A stretch of DNA of 64,000 bases from Castellaniella sp034674885 (GCF_034674885.1 NZ_JAUCDS010000001.1:239003-303002), one strand, 5' to 3'. Shown: positions 23,617 through 33,088, numbered from the stretch's first letter. Numbers and translations: made by a program. Notes: generated from the letters alone by a model not told the origin.

Positions 23617-24078
23617 ATGACTTCGACCGACGCACGCCTTCACGCCACCTGCCCGCTGTGCGGCCCGGCCCCTGCCCTGCTCTGGGAAGACGCGCATCTG
23701 CGCGTCATCCGCGTGGACAACACCCCGTTTCCCGGCTACATCCGCGTCATCTGGCGCCGCCACGTCGCCGAGATGACCGATCTTTCCGGGGTCGAGCGCG
23801 ATCACCTGATGCAGGTCGTCTACCGGGTGGAGACCCTGCAACGCAGGATACTGCAACCCGACAAGATCAACCTGGCCAGCCTGGGCAACCAGGTGCCGCA
23901 CCTGCACTGGCATCTGATCCCCCGCTGGCGCGCGGACCCCTGCTTTCCGGACGCCATCTGGGCGCCCGGTCGCGACGATCCGGCCACGCAATCCGCCTGG
24001 CAGCGCTGGGCCCAGGACCTGGCCGCCCGACTCCCGGCCCTGTACGACGCCATCGCTACTGCGCTCCAGAACACCTGA
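23617..24078 (+). CDS. HIT-family nucleotide-binding protein
   Basis: A 153-residue histidine-triad protein; such proteins hydrolyse or transfer nucleotides at a phosphate-His intermediate. The triad is HLHWHLIPRW near residue 100, preceded by NLASLGNQVPHLHW. The N-terminus has a CPLC pair and a conserved VDNTPFPGYIRVIWRRH stretch seen in a HIT subgroup of betaproteobacteria. Substrate unknown. It lies 14 bases after trpC and one base before the amino acid permease, suggesting a five-gene transcript with trpGDC. Confidence 0.9.
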   Translation: MTSTDARLHATCPLCGPAPALLWEDAHLRVIRVDNTPFPGYIRVIWRRHVAEMTDLSGVERDHLMQVVYRVETLQRRILQPDKINLASLGNQVPHLHWHLIPRWRADPCFPDAIWAPGRDDPATQSAWQRWAQDLAARLPALYDAIATALQNT

Positions 24079-24079
24079 C

Positions 24080-25456
24080 ATGACCACACCCCAAGCAACA
24101 CCCCAGGCCGACGCCCACCCGGCCACCCTGGCCCGATCCCTGAAAAACCGCCACATCCAGATGATCGCACTGGGAGGCGCCATCGGCACCGGCCTGTTCT
24201 ATGGCTCGGCCGCCTCCATCCAGCTGGTCGGCCCGGGGATCATCCTGTCATACCTGATCGGCGGGCTGATGATCTACCTGATCATGCGCATGCTGGGCGA
24301 GATGTCCACGCAGGAACCGGTCTCCGGCGCCTTCAGCCATTTCGCCTACCGCTACTGGGGCGGCTTTGCGGGATTCCTGTCCGGCTGGAACTACTGGCTG
24401 CTCTACGTGCTGGTCAGCATGGCTGAACTGTCGGTGGTGGGCATCTACGTCAGCTACTGGTTGCCGGATTTCCCCGCCTGGGCCAGCGCCCTGGTCGTGT
24501 TGCTGAGCATCACCGCCCTGAACCTGCTGAACGTGCGCCTGTACGGGGAAAGCGAGTTCTGGCTGGCTTTCATCAAGATCGCGGCCATCATCGGCATGAT
24601 CGTCCTGGGGCTGCTGCTGATCTTCCTGGGCTCGGACCAGAAGGCCAGCGGCCTGAGCAACCTGTGGGCGCACGGCGGATTCCTGCCCAACGGCATCCAC
24701 GGCCTGCTGTTGTCGCTGGTCGTGGTGATGTTCTCCTTTGGCGGCACCGAACTGATCGGCATCACCGCCGGCGAGGCCGACGACCCGCGCCGCAGCATCC
24801 CGAAGGCCATCAACCAGGTGCTGTGGCGCATCCTGCTGTTCTACGTGGGAGCCCTGGCGGTGCTGGTGATCCTGTACCCCTGGAACCAGATCGGCACCCA
24901 GGGCAGCCCGTTCGTGCTGATTTTTTCAAACCTGGGCATCCCGGCCGCGCCCGACATCCTGAACCTGGTGGTGCTGACCGCCGCGATTTCGGTCTACAAC
25001 AGCGGCATGTACAGCAACGGCCGCATGCTCTACAGCCTGGCGCAGCAAGGCAATGCGCCGCGCATCTTCCTGCGCCTGAGCGCCCGGCAGGTGCCCTGGG
25101 TGGGCGTCCTGTTTTCATCGGCCTGCACACTGGCGATCGTGGTGATCAATTTCCTGGTACCCGAGGGCGCCTTCATGCGGATCATGGCGGTAGCCACCGC
25201 CGCAGCTGCCACGACCTGGATGATGATCGTGCTGGTACACCTGCGGTTCCGGCGGGCGCACACGGTATCCGAGCTGCATTTCCTGGCGCCCGGTTTTCCC
25301 TGGGTCAACTATCTGTGCGCGGCGTTCCTGGTGGGGCTGGTTGCACTGATGACGCAGCTGGACGATACCCGGCCGGCGGTCTACGTGCTGCCGGTCTGGT
25401 TGGGGGTGCTGTACGCAGGTTATCAGTTTCGCAAGCGCGCGATTTCCACTCCCTGA
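24080..25456 (+). CDS. Amino acid permease, AroP/PheP-like
   Basis: A 458-residue inner membrane permease of the AAT family (12 transmembrane helices), proton-coupled. It matches the aromatic amino acid permease pattern closely: LKNRHIQMIALGGAIGTGLF, PGIILSYLIGGLMIYLIMR, EPVSGAFSHFAYRYWGGFAG, GWNYWLLYVLVSMAEL, MFSFGGTELIGITAGEADDP and SVYNSGMYSNGRMLYSLAQQ. Length equals that of AroP. An aromatic amino acid substrate is inferred from similarity and from its place one base after the HIT gene at the end of trpGDC. Confidence 0.88.
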   Translation: MTTPQATPQADAHPATLARSLKNRHIQMIALGGAIGTGLFYGSAASIQLVGPGIILSYLIGGLMIYLIMRMLGEMSTQEPVSGAFSHFAYRYWGGFAGFLSGWNYWLLYVLVSMAELSVVGIYVSYWLPDFPAWASALVVLLSITALNLLNVRLYGESEFWLAFIKIAAIIGMIVLGLLLIFLGSDQKASGLSNLWAHGGFLPNGIHGLLLSLVVVMFSFGGTELIGITAGEADDPRRSIPKAINQVLWRILLFYVGALAVLVILYPWNQIGTQGSPFVLIFSNLGIPAAPDILNLVVLTAAISVYNSGMYSNGRMLYSLAQQGNAPRIFLRLSARQVPWVGVLFSSACTLAIVVINFLVPEGAFMRIMAVATAAAATTWMMIVLVHLRFRRAHTVSELHFLAPGFPWVNYLCAAFLVGLVALMTQLDDTRPAVYVLPVWLGVLYAGYQFRKRAISTP

Positions 25457-25507
25457 GCGTGGCGGGTATATGCTGTAGAGGACAGTCCGGTTCCTCAAAG
25501 GCGCACC

Positions 25508-26962
25508 ATGCTCGACATACTGGTCATCGGCGGCGGCAACGCTGCCCTATGCGCAGCCCTGACAGCCCGCGAAGCGGGCGCCCAGGTCCTTGTCCTGGAA
25601 TCTTCTCCCCGCGCCTGGCGTGGCGGCAACTCATCGCACACCCGCAACCTGCGCTGCATGCACGATGCGCCCCAGGACGTGCTGCTGGGCGCCTATCCGG
25701 AAGAGGAATTCTGGCAGGACCTGCTGAAGGTCACCGGAGGGCGAACCGACGAGGCTCTGGCCCGGATCACCATCCGGGCCTCTGCCAGCTGCCGCGACTG
25801 GATGCGACGCCACGGCGTGCGATTCCAGCCGGCCCTGTCGGGGACCCTGCACGTCGCCCGCACCAACGCCTTCTTCATGGGCGGCGGCAAGGCCTTGATC
25901 AATGCCTACTACCGCAGCGCAGAATCCCTGGGGGTCCAGATCCGGTACGACGCAACCGTCAATCGCCTGGAACTCGATGGAGGACACTTCCGCGCCGCCT
26001 GGGTGGGTGACGAGCGCATCGCGGCGCGGGCCTGCGTCGTCGCATCGGGAGGCTTCGAATCCAATCGGGACTGGTTGCGCGACGCCTGGGGCATGAACGA
26101 AGCCGGCGAGTGGCCCGCCGAGAATTTTCTGATCCGGGGCACGCGCTACAACCGCGGCGCCCTGCTGCGGAACTTGCTGGATCAGGGAGCCGATCCGGTC
26201 GGTGATCCGACGCAGTTCCACTGCGTGGCGATCGACGCACGCGCGCCGCTGTACGACGGAGGCATCTGCACCCGGATCGATTGCGTGTCCCTGGGGATCG
26301 TCGTCAACCGCCAGGCACAGCGCTTCTACGACGAAGGCGAGGACTTCTGGCCCAAGCGCTATGCGATCTGGGGGCGTCTGGTGGCCCAGCAACCTGGACA
26401 GATCGCCTACTCGATCACCGACGCACAGGCAGTAGGGCGCTACATGCCGCCCGTCTTCAAGGGTGTCCAGGCCGATACGATCGATGAACTCGCCCGCCGT
26501 CTCGATCTGGACACCCCGGCCCTGGCGCGGACGGTGTCCGACTACAACGCTGCCTGCCAAACCGGGCATTTCGACCACGAGATCCTGGACGACTGCCATA
26601 CCGACGACCTGTCGCCCCCCAAGAGCCACTGGGCGCGGCCCCTGGACACGCCCCCGTACTACGCGTACGCGCTGCGCCCGGGGGTCACGTTCACCTACCT
26701 GGGCGTGCGCATCGACGAGCACGCCGCAGTGCATTTCGACGGCCAGCCCAGCGACAACCTGTTCGCCGCCGGCGAAATCATGGCGGGCAACATCCTGGGC
26801 CAGGGTTATACCGCAGGCGTGGGCATGAGCATCGGGACCGCCTTTGGCCGCATCGCAGGCGCGCGAGCCGCCATCGCGGCAACGGGATCTCCAGTTCCCG
26901 TTCCTGCCGAACCGCAAGCCCACCCACTGCCGGTTTCAAGGAATCCCCATGCAAACGCTTGA
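25508..26962 (+). CDS. tcuA: FAD-dependent tricarballylate dehydrogenase, TcuA-like
   Basis: A 484-residue flavoprotein of the fumarate reductase/succinate dehydrogenase flavoprotein group. In Salmonella TcuA oxidises tricarballylate to cis-aconitate. The FAD fold is at the N-terminus (MLDILVIGGGNAALCAALTA), followed by SSHTRNLRCMHDAP, NAFFMGGGKALINAYYRSAE, ACVVASGGFESNRDWL and GVTFTYLGVRIDEHAA, with GEIMAGNILGQGYTAGVGMS at the C-terminal FAD site. It overlaps tcuB by 14 bases. The tricarballylate substrate is inferred from the TcuA-TcuB pairing; related tricarboxylates are possible. Confidence 0.88.
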   Translation: MLDILVIGGGNAALCAALTAREAGAQVLVLESSPRAWRGGNSSHTRNLRCMHDAPQDVLLGAYPEEEFWQDLLKVTGGRTDEALARITIRASASCRDWMRRHGVRFQPALSGTLHVARTNAFFMGGGKALINAYYRSAESLGVQIRYDATVNRLELDGGHFRAAWVGDERIAARACVVASGGFESNRDWLRDAWGMNEAGEWPAENFLIRGTRYNRGALLRNLLDQGADPVGDPTQFHCVAIDARAPLYDGGICTRIDCVSLGIVVNRQAQRFYDEGEDFWPKRYAIWGRLVAQQPGQIAYSITDAQAVGRYMPPVFKGVQADTIDELARRLDLDTPALARTVSDYNAACQTGHFDHEILDDCHTDDLSPPKSHWARPLDTPPYYAYALRPGVTFTYLGVRIDEHAAVHFDGQPSDNLFAAGEIMAGNILGQGYTAGVGMSIGTAFGRIAGARAAIAATGSPVPVPAEPQAHPLPVSRNPHANA

Positions 26963-28124
26963 AACACTGACCCAGGACGCGGTTTCCTCCTGGATGCTGT
27001 CGCCCGAAGAAGCCGAGGTCGAGCGCGTCATGAACATCTGCAACGCCTGTCGCTATTGCGAGGGGTTCTGCGCGGTATTCCCGGCCATGACGCGCCTGCT
27101 GGAATTCAACAAGGCCGACATCCATTACCTGGCCAACATCTGCCACAACTGCGGGGCCTGCCTGCATTCCTGTCAATATGCCGCGCCGCATGAATTCGCC
27201 GTCAACGTGCCGCGCGCCATGGCGGCGGTACGGCCGCAGACCTACGCCGAATTCGCCTGGCCACGCGCGCTGGGACGGCTGTACCGGCACGCCGGCGCGA
27301 CCCTGGCGCTTGCCACCGCTGGCGGCCTGGCGCTGTTTCTGATCCTGGTCCTGTTCATCGAACACGGAAGCCTGCTGCACGCCCCGCTGGCCGGAAATTT
27401 CTACGCGATCTTTCCCCACGACACTCTGGTGCTGATGTTCGGGTCGGTCTTCTTGTATGCCCTGCTCTCGCTGGGCCTGGGCGTCACGGCGTTCTGGCGC
27501 ATGGTGTCGCCCAAGGCCACATCCCGCAACGCGCTGGCTGCAGCGGGCGTGGACGCTTCCGGCAAGATCCTGACCCTGAAATACCTGGACGGCGGCCACG
27601 GCGAAGGCTGCACCGACGAAGATGACCGCTACACACTCAGGCGCCGTGCGTTCCACCACGCCACGTTCTATGGCTTTATCTGCTGTTTCATTGCGACATC
27701 CATTGCCACCGTCTACCACTACTTCCTGAATGATCCAGCCCCTTATCCACTGCTCAGCGCCCCCGTGCTGTTCGGCACTGTGGGCGGCATCGGCCTGATC
27801 GTCGGGCCGGCAGGCTTGCTGCACCTGAATCTGCGGCGTCATCCCGAGCACGCGGTCGTGGCGCAACAGCCCATGGATCGCGGGTTCATCGCCCTGCTCA
27901 TGCTGGTGAGCGCAACGGGGCTGGCGTTGCTGGTCCTGCGCAACACCGAGGTCATGGGACTGTGCCTGGCCCTGCACCTGGGGGCGGTCATGGCCTTTTT
28001 TCTGACCATGCCCTACGGAAAATTCGCCCATGGGGTGTTCCGCGCAGCCGCGTTGCTGAAGCACTCTCTGGACACACAATACGCCGGCCACATTGCGGCC
28101 GATCGAATACAAGACGTAAACTGA
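26949..28124 (+). CDS. tcuB: Tricarballylate utilisation Fe-S/membrane protein, TcuB-like
   Basis: A 391-residue protein that re-oxidises the TcuA flavin and passes electrons to the quinone pool. The N-terminal domain has two 4Fe-4S cysteine clusters, NICNACRYCEGFCAVFP and CHNCGACLHSCQYAAPHEFA; the C-terminal half has about six transmembrane helices with His residues suited to haem binding. The start ATG 26949 has AAGGA upstream and lies inside tcuA, giving a 14-base overlap. The next gene, a TRAP binding protein, follows 104 bases later on the same strand. Confidence 0.9.
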   Translation: MQTLETLTQDAVSSWMLSPEEAEVERVMNICNACRYCEGFCAVFPAMTRLLEFNKADIHYLANICHNCGACLHSCQYAAPHEFAVNVPRAMAAVRPQTYAEFAWPRALGRLYRHAGATLALATAGGLALFLILVLFIEHGSLLHAPLAGNFYAIFPHDTLVLMFGSVFLYALLSLGLGVTAFWRMVSPKATSRNALAAAGVDASGKILTLKYLDGGHGEGCTDEDDRYTLRRRAFHHATFYGFICCFIATSIATVYHYFLNDPAPYPLLSAPVLFGTVGGIGLIVGPAGLLHLNLRRHPEHAVVAQQPMDRGFIALLMLVSATGLALLVLRNTEVMGLCLALHLGAVMAFFLTMPYGKFAHGVFRAAALLKHSLDTQYAGHIAADRIQDVN

Positions 28125-28228
28125 ACCTGGCTTCGGGGCATATAAGCGTATCGCGCGCAAATAAGATTCCTGGAGGCGGCCCTTCTTTCCAGCGCCGCCA
28201 TTGGTTTCACATTCTGTCGAGGAATGAC

Positions 28229-29248
28229 ATGAACAACCAACTCCGTAAGCTACTGACGCTTGCCAGCGTCAGCACATTCTGCCTGCTGGGCATGACGACC
28301 GCCCAGGCCGCCGACAGCGATCTCACCGTCCGGATCGCGTGGTACATGCCGCCGCACACCGCCACCGCCGACCAAGGCCAGGCCTTCGCCGACGCCATCA
28401 CCAAACTGAGCCAAGGCAAGATCAAAGTCGAAACCTACCCCTCCGGATCCCTGCTGAAGGAATCGAACATCGCGCAGGGTCTCAGCAACAACACGGTCAA
28501 CGCCGCCATCTTCGGCATGCACTGGTGGTCAAAATACGAACCGGCGCTGGAATGGGACACGGTGCCCTTCCTGGCGGATGATGCCGGCCAGCTTCTGAAA
28601 ACCCTGCATGGCGGCCTTGGCAAGGACGTGAATGCCTTGCTGAACAAACACAACGTCGAAGTCATTGGCTGGGGCTTCTACGGCTATGCGGAAAGCTACG
28701 TCAACAGCAAGCACACCATCAAGACGCCCGCCGATCTGAAAGGGCTGAAGATGCGCTCCGAGGGCAAGCTCTCGGCCAAGTTCCTGGCGGCCCAAGGGGC
28801 TACGCCAGTGGCCGTGGATTCCAGCGAGGTCTACACCTCGCTGCAGAGCGGCAGCCTGGATGGCGCAGTGTCCGGCCTATCCAGCATCATCTCGCGCAAA
28901 TGGTACGAAGTCGGCCACTACATCACGGCCATCCACTACGTGCCGCTGGTGTATCCCATCCAGGTCAATGCGAAATGGTGGGACGGCCTGACGCAGGCCC
29001 AGCGAGACATCATCAGCAAGGCCGCCGTCAGCACGGAATCACAAGCCGTTGCCGATATCGAAAAAGAGTTCAATGGCGACATCGCCCTGGCCAAGAAGAA
29101 CGGCAACGAGATCTACCGACCCACAGAGGTGGAACTGCAGCACTGGAAAGATACCGCCGGCGCCCAGGCCCGCAAGGACTATATCGCTGAAGTCGGCGCC
29201 CCGGGCCAGAAAATCCTGGCTGACGTGGACGCGGCGCTCAAGCACTAG
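28229..29248 (+). CDS. dctP: TRAP transporter substrate-binding protein, DctP family
   Basis: A 339-residue periplasmic binding protein with a signal peptide (MNNQLRKLLTLASVSTFCLL, predicted cut after AQA). DctP landmarks: LLKESNIAQGLSNNTVNAAI, SKHTIKTPADLKGLKMRSEG with the conserved carboxylate-binding Arg, and SLQSGSLDGAVSGLSSI. GAGGA precedes ATG 28229. It is the first gene of a dctPQM set that directly follows tcuAB, so the likely ligand is the substrate of TcuA (tricarballylate or a similar tri/dicarboxylate). That replaces the MFS carrier TcuC of Salmonella; ligand is inferred. Confidence 0.9.
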   Translation: MNNQLRKLLTLASVSTFCLLGMTTAQAADSDLTVRIAWYMPPHTATADQGQAFADAITKLSQGKIKVETYPSGSLLKESNIAQGLSNNTVNAAIFGMHWWSKYEPALEWDTVPFLADDAGQLLKTLHGGLGKDVNALLNKHNVEVIGWGFYGYAESYVNSKHTIKTPADLKGLKMRSEGKLSAKFLAAQGATPVAVDSSEVYTSLQSGSLDGAVSGLSSIISRKWYEVGHYITAIHYVPLVYPIQVNAKWWDGLTQAQRDIISKAAVSTESQAVADIEKEFNGDIALAKKNGNEIYRPTEVELQHWKDTAGAQARKDYIAEVGAPGQKILADVDAALKH

Positions 29249-29257
29249 GCGATCCCC

Positions 29258-29785
29258 ATGGCTGACCCCATCACTTCGGCAGCCAGCGCACATCGCCGTC
29301 TGGCAACAGTGCAGCGATGTGCGGCACACCTGGGACAGGTGGTGGGCTATGCCTCGGCGCTGTTCATGGTGCTCATGTCCTTATCGATCATCCTGGGCAT
29401 CGTCATGCGCACCGTACGCATCGACAACTCCTGGACCTACGACGTCGATCTGTTCGCGCTGATCTGGCTGGCCTTCATCGGCGCCTCTTTCACCGCGCTG
29501 CGTCGGGAGCACGTCACCTCGGGCATCGCCCTGGAAAACATGTATCCCCGCGCGGCGACGCTGCTGATGGCACTGCGTTTCGCCATCATCGCGATCTTCC
29601 TGGCGGTGTTCACCATTTCCGGGTTCGAGCAGTTCCTCTCCAGCGTGCAGACCCACGAAACCACGCTGGACATCATGAGCTGGCCGGTCTGGATCCCGCA
29701 TCTGGCGCTGCCGGTCGGCACGATACTCTGGTTGATCTTCGAGACCCATCACTTTCTGGCTGCACTGACCACAAGGCGGGCCTGA
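29258..29785 (+). CDS. dctQ: TRAP transporter small permease, DctQ type
   Basis: A 175-residue membrane protein with four predicted helices; the second carries LFALIWLAFIGASFTALRRE, close to the usual DctQ pattern with a basic end. It starts 9 bases after dctP and stops one base before dctM, so the three are one operon. An N-terminal extension of about 25 residues precedes the first helix. Confidence 0.9.
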   Translation: MADPITSAASAHRRLATVQRCAAHLGQVVGYASALFMVLMSLSIILGIVMRTVRIDNSWTYDVDLFALIWLAFIGASFTALRREHVTSGIALENMYPRAATLLMALRFAIIAIFLAVFTISGFEQFLSSVQTHETTLDIMSWPVWIPHLALPVGTILWLIFETHHFLAALTTRRA

Positions 29786-29786
29786 C

Positions 29787-31082
29787 ATGGCATTTTCCAT
29801 CACGCTGGCATCGCTGGCCTGCCTTTTGCTGCTGGGCGTGCCGATCGCCGTCTCGCTACTGATCAGCGGCACCGTGGGCTACATGCTGACCATCGGCCTG
29901 GCGCCGGGCATGACGGCCCTGGCACAAATTGCCTACTCCGACCTCAATTCCTTTGTCATCATCGCGATCCCGCTGTACATCCTGATGGGCCAGATCATGC
30001 TCAAAGGCGAGTCGGGCCGCGACCTGTTCGACTTTGCGCAACGCGTGGTGGGACGCCTGCCCGGAGGCCTGGCCGTGGCGGCGACCGTGGCAAGCGCCAT
30101 ATTTGCCGCGATTTCGGGCTCATCGACCGCCACTGCAGCCACCATCGGATCCATCAGCGTTCCCGAAATGTGCGATCGGGGCTACGACAAACGCATGGCG
30201 GCCGGCGTCGTCGCGGTGGCAGGAACGCTGGGCATCCTGATCCCACCCAGCATTTCATTCATTCTGTACTCCCTGGTCACGAACGCCTCGGTGGGCAAAC
30301 TGTTCATGGCGGGCATCCTGCCCGGCATCATGCTGGCGGTCCTGTTCTGCCTGTACTCCATTTACTGGGCCTGGCGCCGGGGGCACAACACCACAGCCGC
30401 GCAACCCATCTCCCGGGAATCCGTGCCCTTCACATGGGGCATGCTCGGCAGCCTGCTGATGATTCCACTGATCCTGGGCGGCATCTACACCGGTTGGTTC
30501 ACACCGACCGAGGCGGCCGGCGTAGGGGTGATCTACGCCTTTTCCCTGACCGCCTTCTTCAAGCGCACACTGACCTGGCAGCGCCTGATCGATGCGCTGC
30601 GCGACAGCGCGGTGACCAGCTGCATGATCCTGATGCTGATCGCCGGCGCGGCCGTGTTTGGCAACACGCTCTCGCTGCTGCGCGTCCCGCAGGACTTTGC
30701 CATGTGGCTCGAAGGCCTCCAGTTGTCTTCCTGGCAATTCATGATCGCCGTCAACCTGCTGTACCTGGTGCTCGGCATGTTCATGGACGCATCGGCCGCC
30801 ATCCTGGTCACGGTGCCCATTCTCCTGCCTGGCCTGGAGGCCTTGCACATCGACCTGATCTGGTTCGGCGTGATCCTCGTCATCAACATGGAGATCGGCG
30901 CCGTCACCCCGCCCGTCGGCATGAACCTGTTCGTCGTCAAGGGACTGCGCCCCGACTATACGATTCGCGACGTCCTCATCGGATCTTTGCCCTACGCCGC
31001 GCTCGGCCTGGTCGGCCTGGCGCTGGTGGTCATCTTCCCGCAGATCGCCCTGCTGATCCCCAACCTGGGGGCCACCGGATAG
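29787..31082 (+). CDS. dctM: TRAP transporter large permease, DctM type
   Basis: A 431-residue channel subunit with about 12 helices. Landmarks: IPLYILMGQIMLKGESGRDL, GRLPGGLAVAATVASAIFAA with AISGSSTATAATIGSISVPE, GTLGILIPPSISFILYS, TGWFTPTEAAGVGVIYAF, LGMFMDASAAILVTVPILLP and NMEIGAVTPPVGMNLFVVKG. Full length, unlike the truncated dctM at the left edge. It ends the tcuAB-dctPQM unit; the hairpin at 31138-31163 follows and can serve both this operon and the convergent atp operon. Confidence 0.95.
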   Translation: MAFSITLASLACLLLLGVPIAVSLLISGTVGYMLTIGLAPGMTALAQIAYSDLNSFVIIAIPLYILMGQIMLKGESGRDLFDFAQRVVGRLPGGLAVAATVASAIFAAISGSSTATAATIGSISVPEMCDRGYDKRMAAGVVAVAGTLGILIPPSISFILYSLVTNASVGKLFMAGILPGIMLAVLFCLYSIYWAWRRGHNTTAAQPISRESVPFTWGMLGSLLMIPLILGGIYTGWFTPTEAAGVGVIYAFSLTAFFKRTLTWQRLIDALRDSAVTSCMILMLIAGAAVFGNTLSLLRVPQDFAMWLEGLQLSSWQFMIAVNLLYLVLGMFMDASAAILVTVPILLPGLEALHIDLIWFGVILVINMEIGAVTPPVGMNLFVVKGLRPDYTIRDVLIGSLPYAALGLVGLALVVIFPQIALLIPNLGATG

Positions 31083-31130
31083 CCCCCTTGTCGCGGCGCA
31101 TCCCGGCCAGATGAAGGGCCGCCGGACCAA

Positions 31131-31163
31131 AACGCAAAGAAGGCGCCCCGAGGAGCGCCTTCT
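31131..31163 (-). terminator. Terminator of the atp operon (usable from both sides)
   Basis: AGAAGGCGC (31138-31146) pairs with GCGCCTTCT (31155-31163), nine perfect pairs with an eight-base loop. On the minus strand it is followed by TTGCGTTTT, 25 bases after the atpC stop. It lies 55 bases after the convergent dctM stop. Confidence 0.85.
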
Positions 31164-31187
31164 GTCATCGCTGCCGACCGAAATCGA

Positions 31188-31613
31188 TCAGTGCGATGAC
31201 CGTTTCTGGCTGAATTTCCGAGCAGCGGCTGCCTGAGCGGCCAGCATGGCCAGTTCGGCTTCCACCACGGCCAGGTCGGCCTTGTCCTTCGTGTTGCGCA
31301 GGGCTTCCTCGGCGCGCTCGCGCGCCTTGACGGCCTTGGCCTCGTCCAGATCCGCAGCGCGGATGGCCGTGTCCGACAGCACCGTCACGGAATGCGGCTG
31401 GACTTCCAGGATGCCGCCGGCCACGAAGATGTTTTCTTCTGTGCCGTCGTCACGCTTGATCTTCAGCGTACCCGGGCGGATGCGTGAAATCAGGGGAGTA
31501 TGCCCCGGCAGGATGCCGAGGTCGCCCGACTCGCCGGGCAGGGCGACGAACGTCGCCTCGCCCGAATAGATCGAGGCCTCCGCACTGACCACTTCGATGT
31601 GAAGAGTCGCCAT
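31188..31613 (-). CDS. atpC: F1Fo ATP synthase epsilon subunit
   Basis: A 141-residue central-stalk subunit that regulates rotation. It has the N-terminal beta-sandwich (MATLHIEVVSAEASIYSGEA, PGESGDLGILPGHTPLIS) and the C-terminal two-helix hairpin rich in Ala, Lys and Glu. ATG 31613 is used because AAGGA lies six bases upstream; an in-frame TTG two codons earlier is not needed. Last gene of the operon, 9 bases after atpD; terminator follows. Confidence 0.96.
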   Translation of the reverse strand: MATLHIEVVSAEASIYSGEATFVALPGESGDLGILPGHTPLISRIRPGTLKIKRDDGTEENIFVAGGILEVQPHSVTVLSDTAIRAADLDEAKAVKARERAEEALRNTKDKADLAVVEAELAMLAAQAAAARKFSQKRSSH

Positions 31614-31622
31614 GTGCAATCC

Positions 31623-33044
31623 TTATTGGAGGGTTTTGGCCTTTTCAAAGGCCTCGTCGATGCCGCCCACCATGTAGAAGGCCTGTTCCGGCAGCGCATC
31701 GCACTCGCCGTCGACAATCATCTTGAAACCACGCAGGGTTTCGGCCAGCGGCACGTACTTGCCGGGCGAACCGGTGAAGACTTCGGCCACGTGGAAGGGC
31801 TGCGACAGGAAGCGCTGGATCTTCCGGGCGCGGGCCACGGCCTGCTTGTCTTCGGGAGACAGTTCGTCCATACCCAGAATGGCGATGATGTCGCGCAGTT
31901 CCTTGTAGCGCTGCAGCGTCTGCTGCACGCCACGGGCGATGTTGTAGTGTTCCTCGCCCACGATCTGCGGGTCCAGCTGGCGGCTGGTGGAATCCAGCGG
32001 ATCCACGGCCGGGTAGATCCCCAGCGCGGCGATGTCACGCGACAGCACGACGGTGGAGTCCAGGTGCAGGAAGGTGGTGGCGGGCGACGGGTCGGTCAAG
32101 TCGTCAGCCGGCACGTACACGGCCTGGATGGACGTGATGGAGCCAGTCTTGGTGGACGTGATCCGTTCCTGGAGTTTGCCCATTTCCTCGGCCAGCGTCG
32201 GCTGATAGCCCACGGCCGACGGCATCCGGCCCAGCAAGGCGGACACTTCGGTACCGGCCAGCGTGTAGCGGTAGATGTTGTCCACGAAGAACAGCACGTC
32301 GCGGCCTTCATCGCGGAAGGACTCGGCCATCGTCAGGCCGGACAGGGCCACGCGCAGGCGGTTCCCCGGGGGCTCGTTCATCTGACCGAACACCATGGCG
32401 ACCTTGGACTCGGCCAGGTTGTCGAGCTTGATGACGCCGGCATCCGACATTTCATGATAGAAGTCGTTGCCTTCACGGGTACGTTCACCCACGCCGGCGA
32501 ACACCGACAGGCCGCTGTGGGCCTTGGCGATGTTGTTGATCAGTTCCAGCATGTTCACGGTCTTGCCCACGCCGGCGCCGCCGAACAGGCCGACCTTGCC
32601 GCCTTTGGCGAACGGGCAGACCAGGTCGATGACCTTGATGCCGGTTTCCAGCAGTTCCACGGAAGGCGACAGTTCGTCGAACTTCGGGGCGTGCTGGTGA
32701 ATGGCGCGCTTTTCGGTGGACTGGATATCACCACGCTCGTCGATGGGACGGCCCAACACGTCCATGATGCGGCCCAGGGTGCCCTGGCCGACCGGCACCG
32801 AGATCGGGGCGCCCGTACCGGCCACGGACATGCCGCGGCGCAGACCGTCGGACGAACCCATGGCAATGGTGCGCACCACGCCGTCGCCCAGCTGCTGCTG
32901 GACTTCGAACGTCAGGCCCTTTTCCGCGAATGCGGAGGACTCGTCGGTCAAGGTGAGCGCGTCGTAGATGTTGGGGATGCTGTCGCGGGGGAACTGAATG
33001 TCCACCACTGCGCCGATGCACTGAACGATGGTACCGTTGCTCAT
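31623..33044 (-). CDS. atpD: F1Fo ATP synthase beta subunit (catalytic)
   Basis: A 473-residue catalytic subunit of F1. It shows the Walker A GGAGVGKTVNMLELINNIAK, the catalytic GERTREGNDFYHEM region, VFGQMNEPPGNRLRVALSGL, Walker B DVLFFVDNIYRYTLAGTE and the DELSPEDKQAV stretch. The start MSNGTIVQCIGAVVDIQFPR at 33044 fits the family; the frame remains open upstream but that sequence is non-homologous. It follows atpG by 44 bases. Confidence 0.98.
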   Translation of the reverse strand: MSNGTIVQCIGAVVDIQFPRDSIPNIYDALTLTDESSAFAEKGLTFEVQQQLGDGVVRTIAMGSSDGLRRGMSVAGTGAPISVPVGQGTLGRIMDVLGRPIDERGDIQSTEKRAIHQHAPKFDELSPSVELLETGIKVIDLVCPFAKGGKVGLFGGAGVGKTVNMLELINNIAKAHSGLSVFAGVGERTREGNDFYHEMSDAGVIKLDNLAESKVAMVFGQMNEPPGNRLRVALSGLTMAESFRDEGRDVLFFVDNIYRYTLAGTEVSALLGRMPSAVGYQPTLAEEMGKLQERITSTKTGSITSIQAVYVPADDLTDPSPATTFLHLDSTVVLSRDIAALGIYPAVDPLDSTSRQLDPQIVGEEHYNIARGVQQTLQRYKELRDIIAILGMDELSPEDKQAVARARKIQRFLSQPFHVAEVFTGSPGKYVPLAETLRGFKMIVDGECDALPEQAFYMVGGIDEAFEKAKTLQ

Positions 33045-33088
33045 GTTTAGTCCTATAAGTATCTCTGGGTTGCCGGTGCTTGCGTCGA

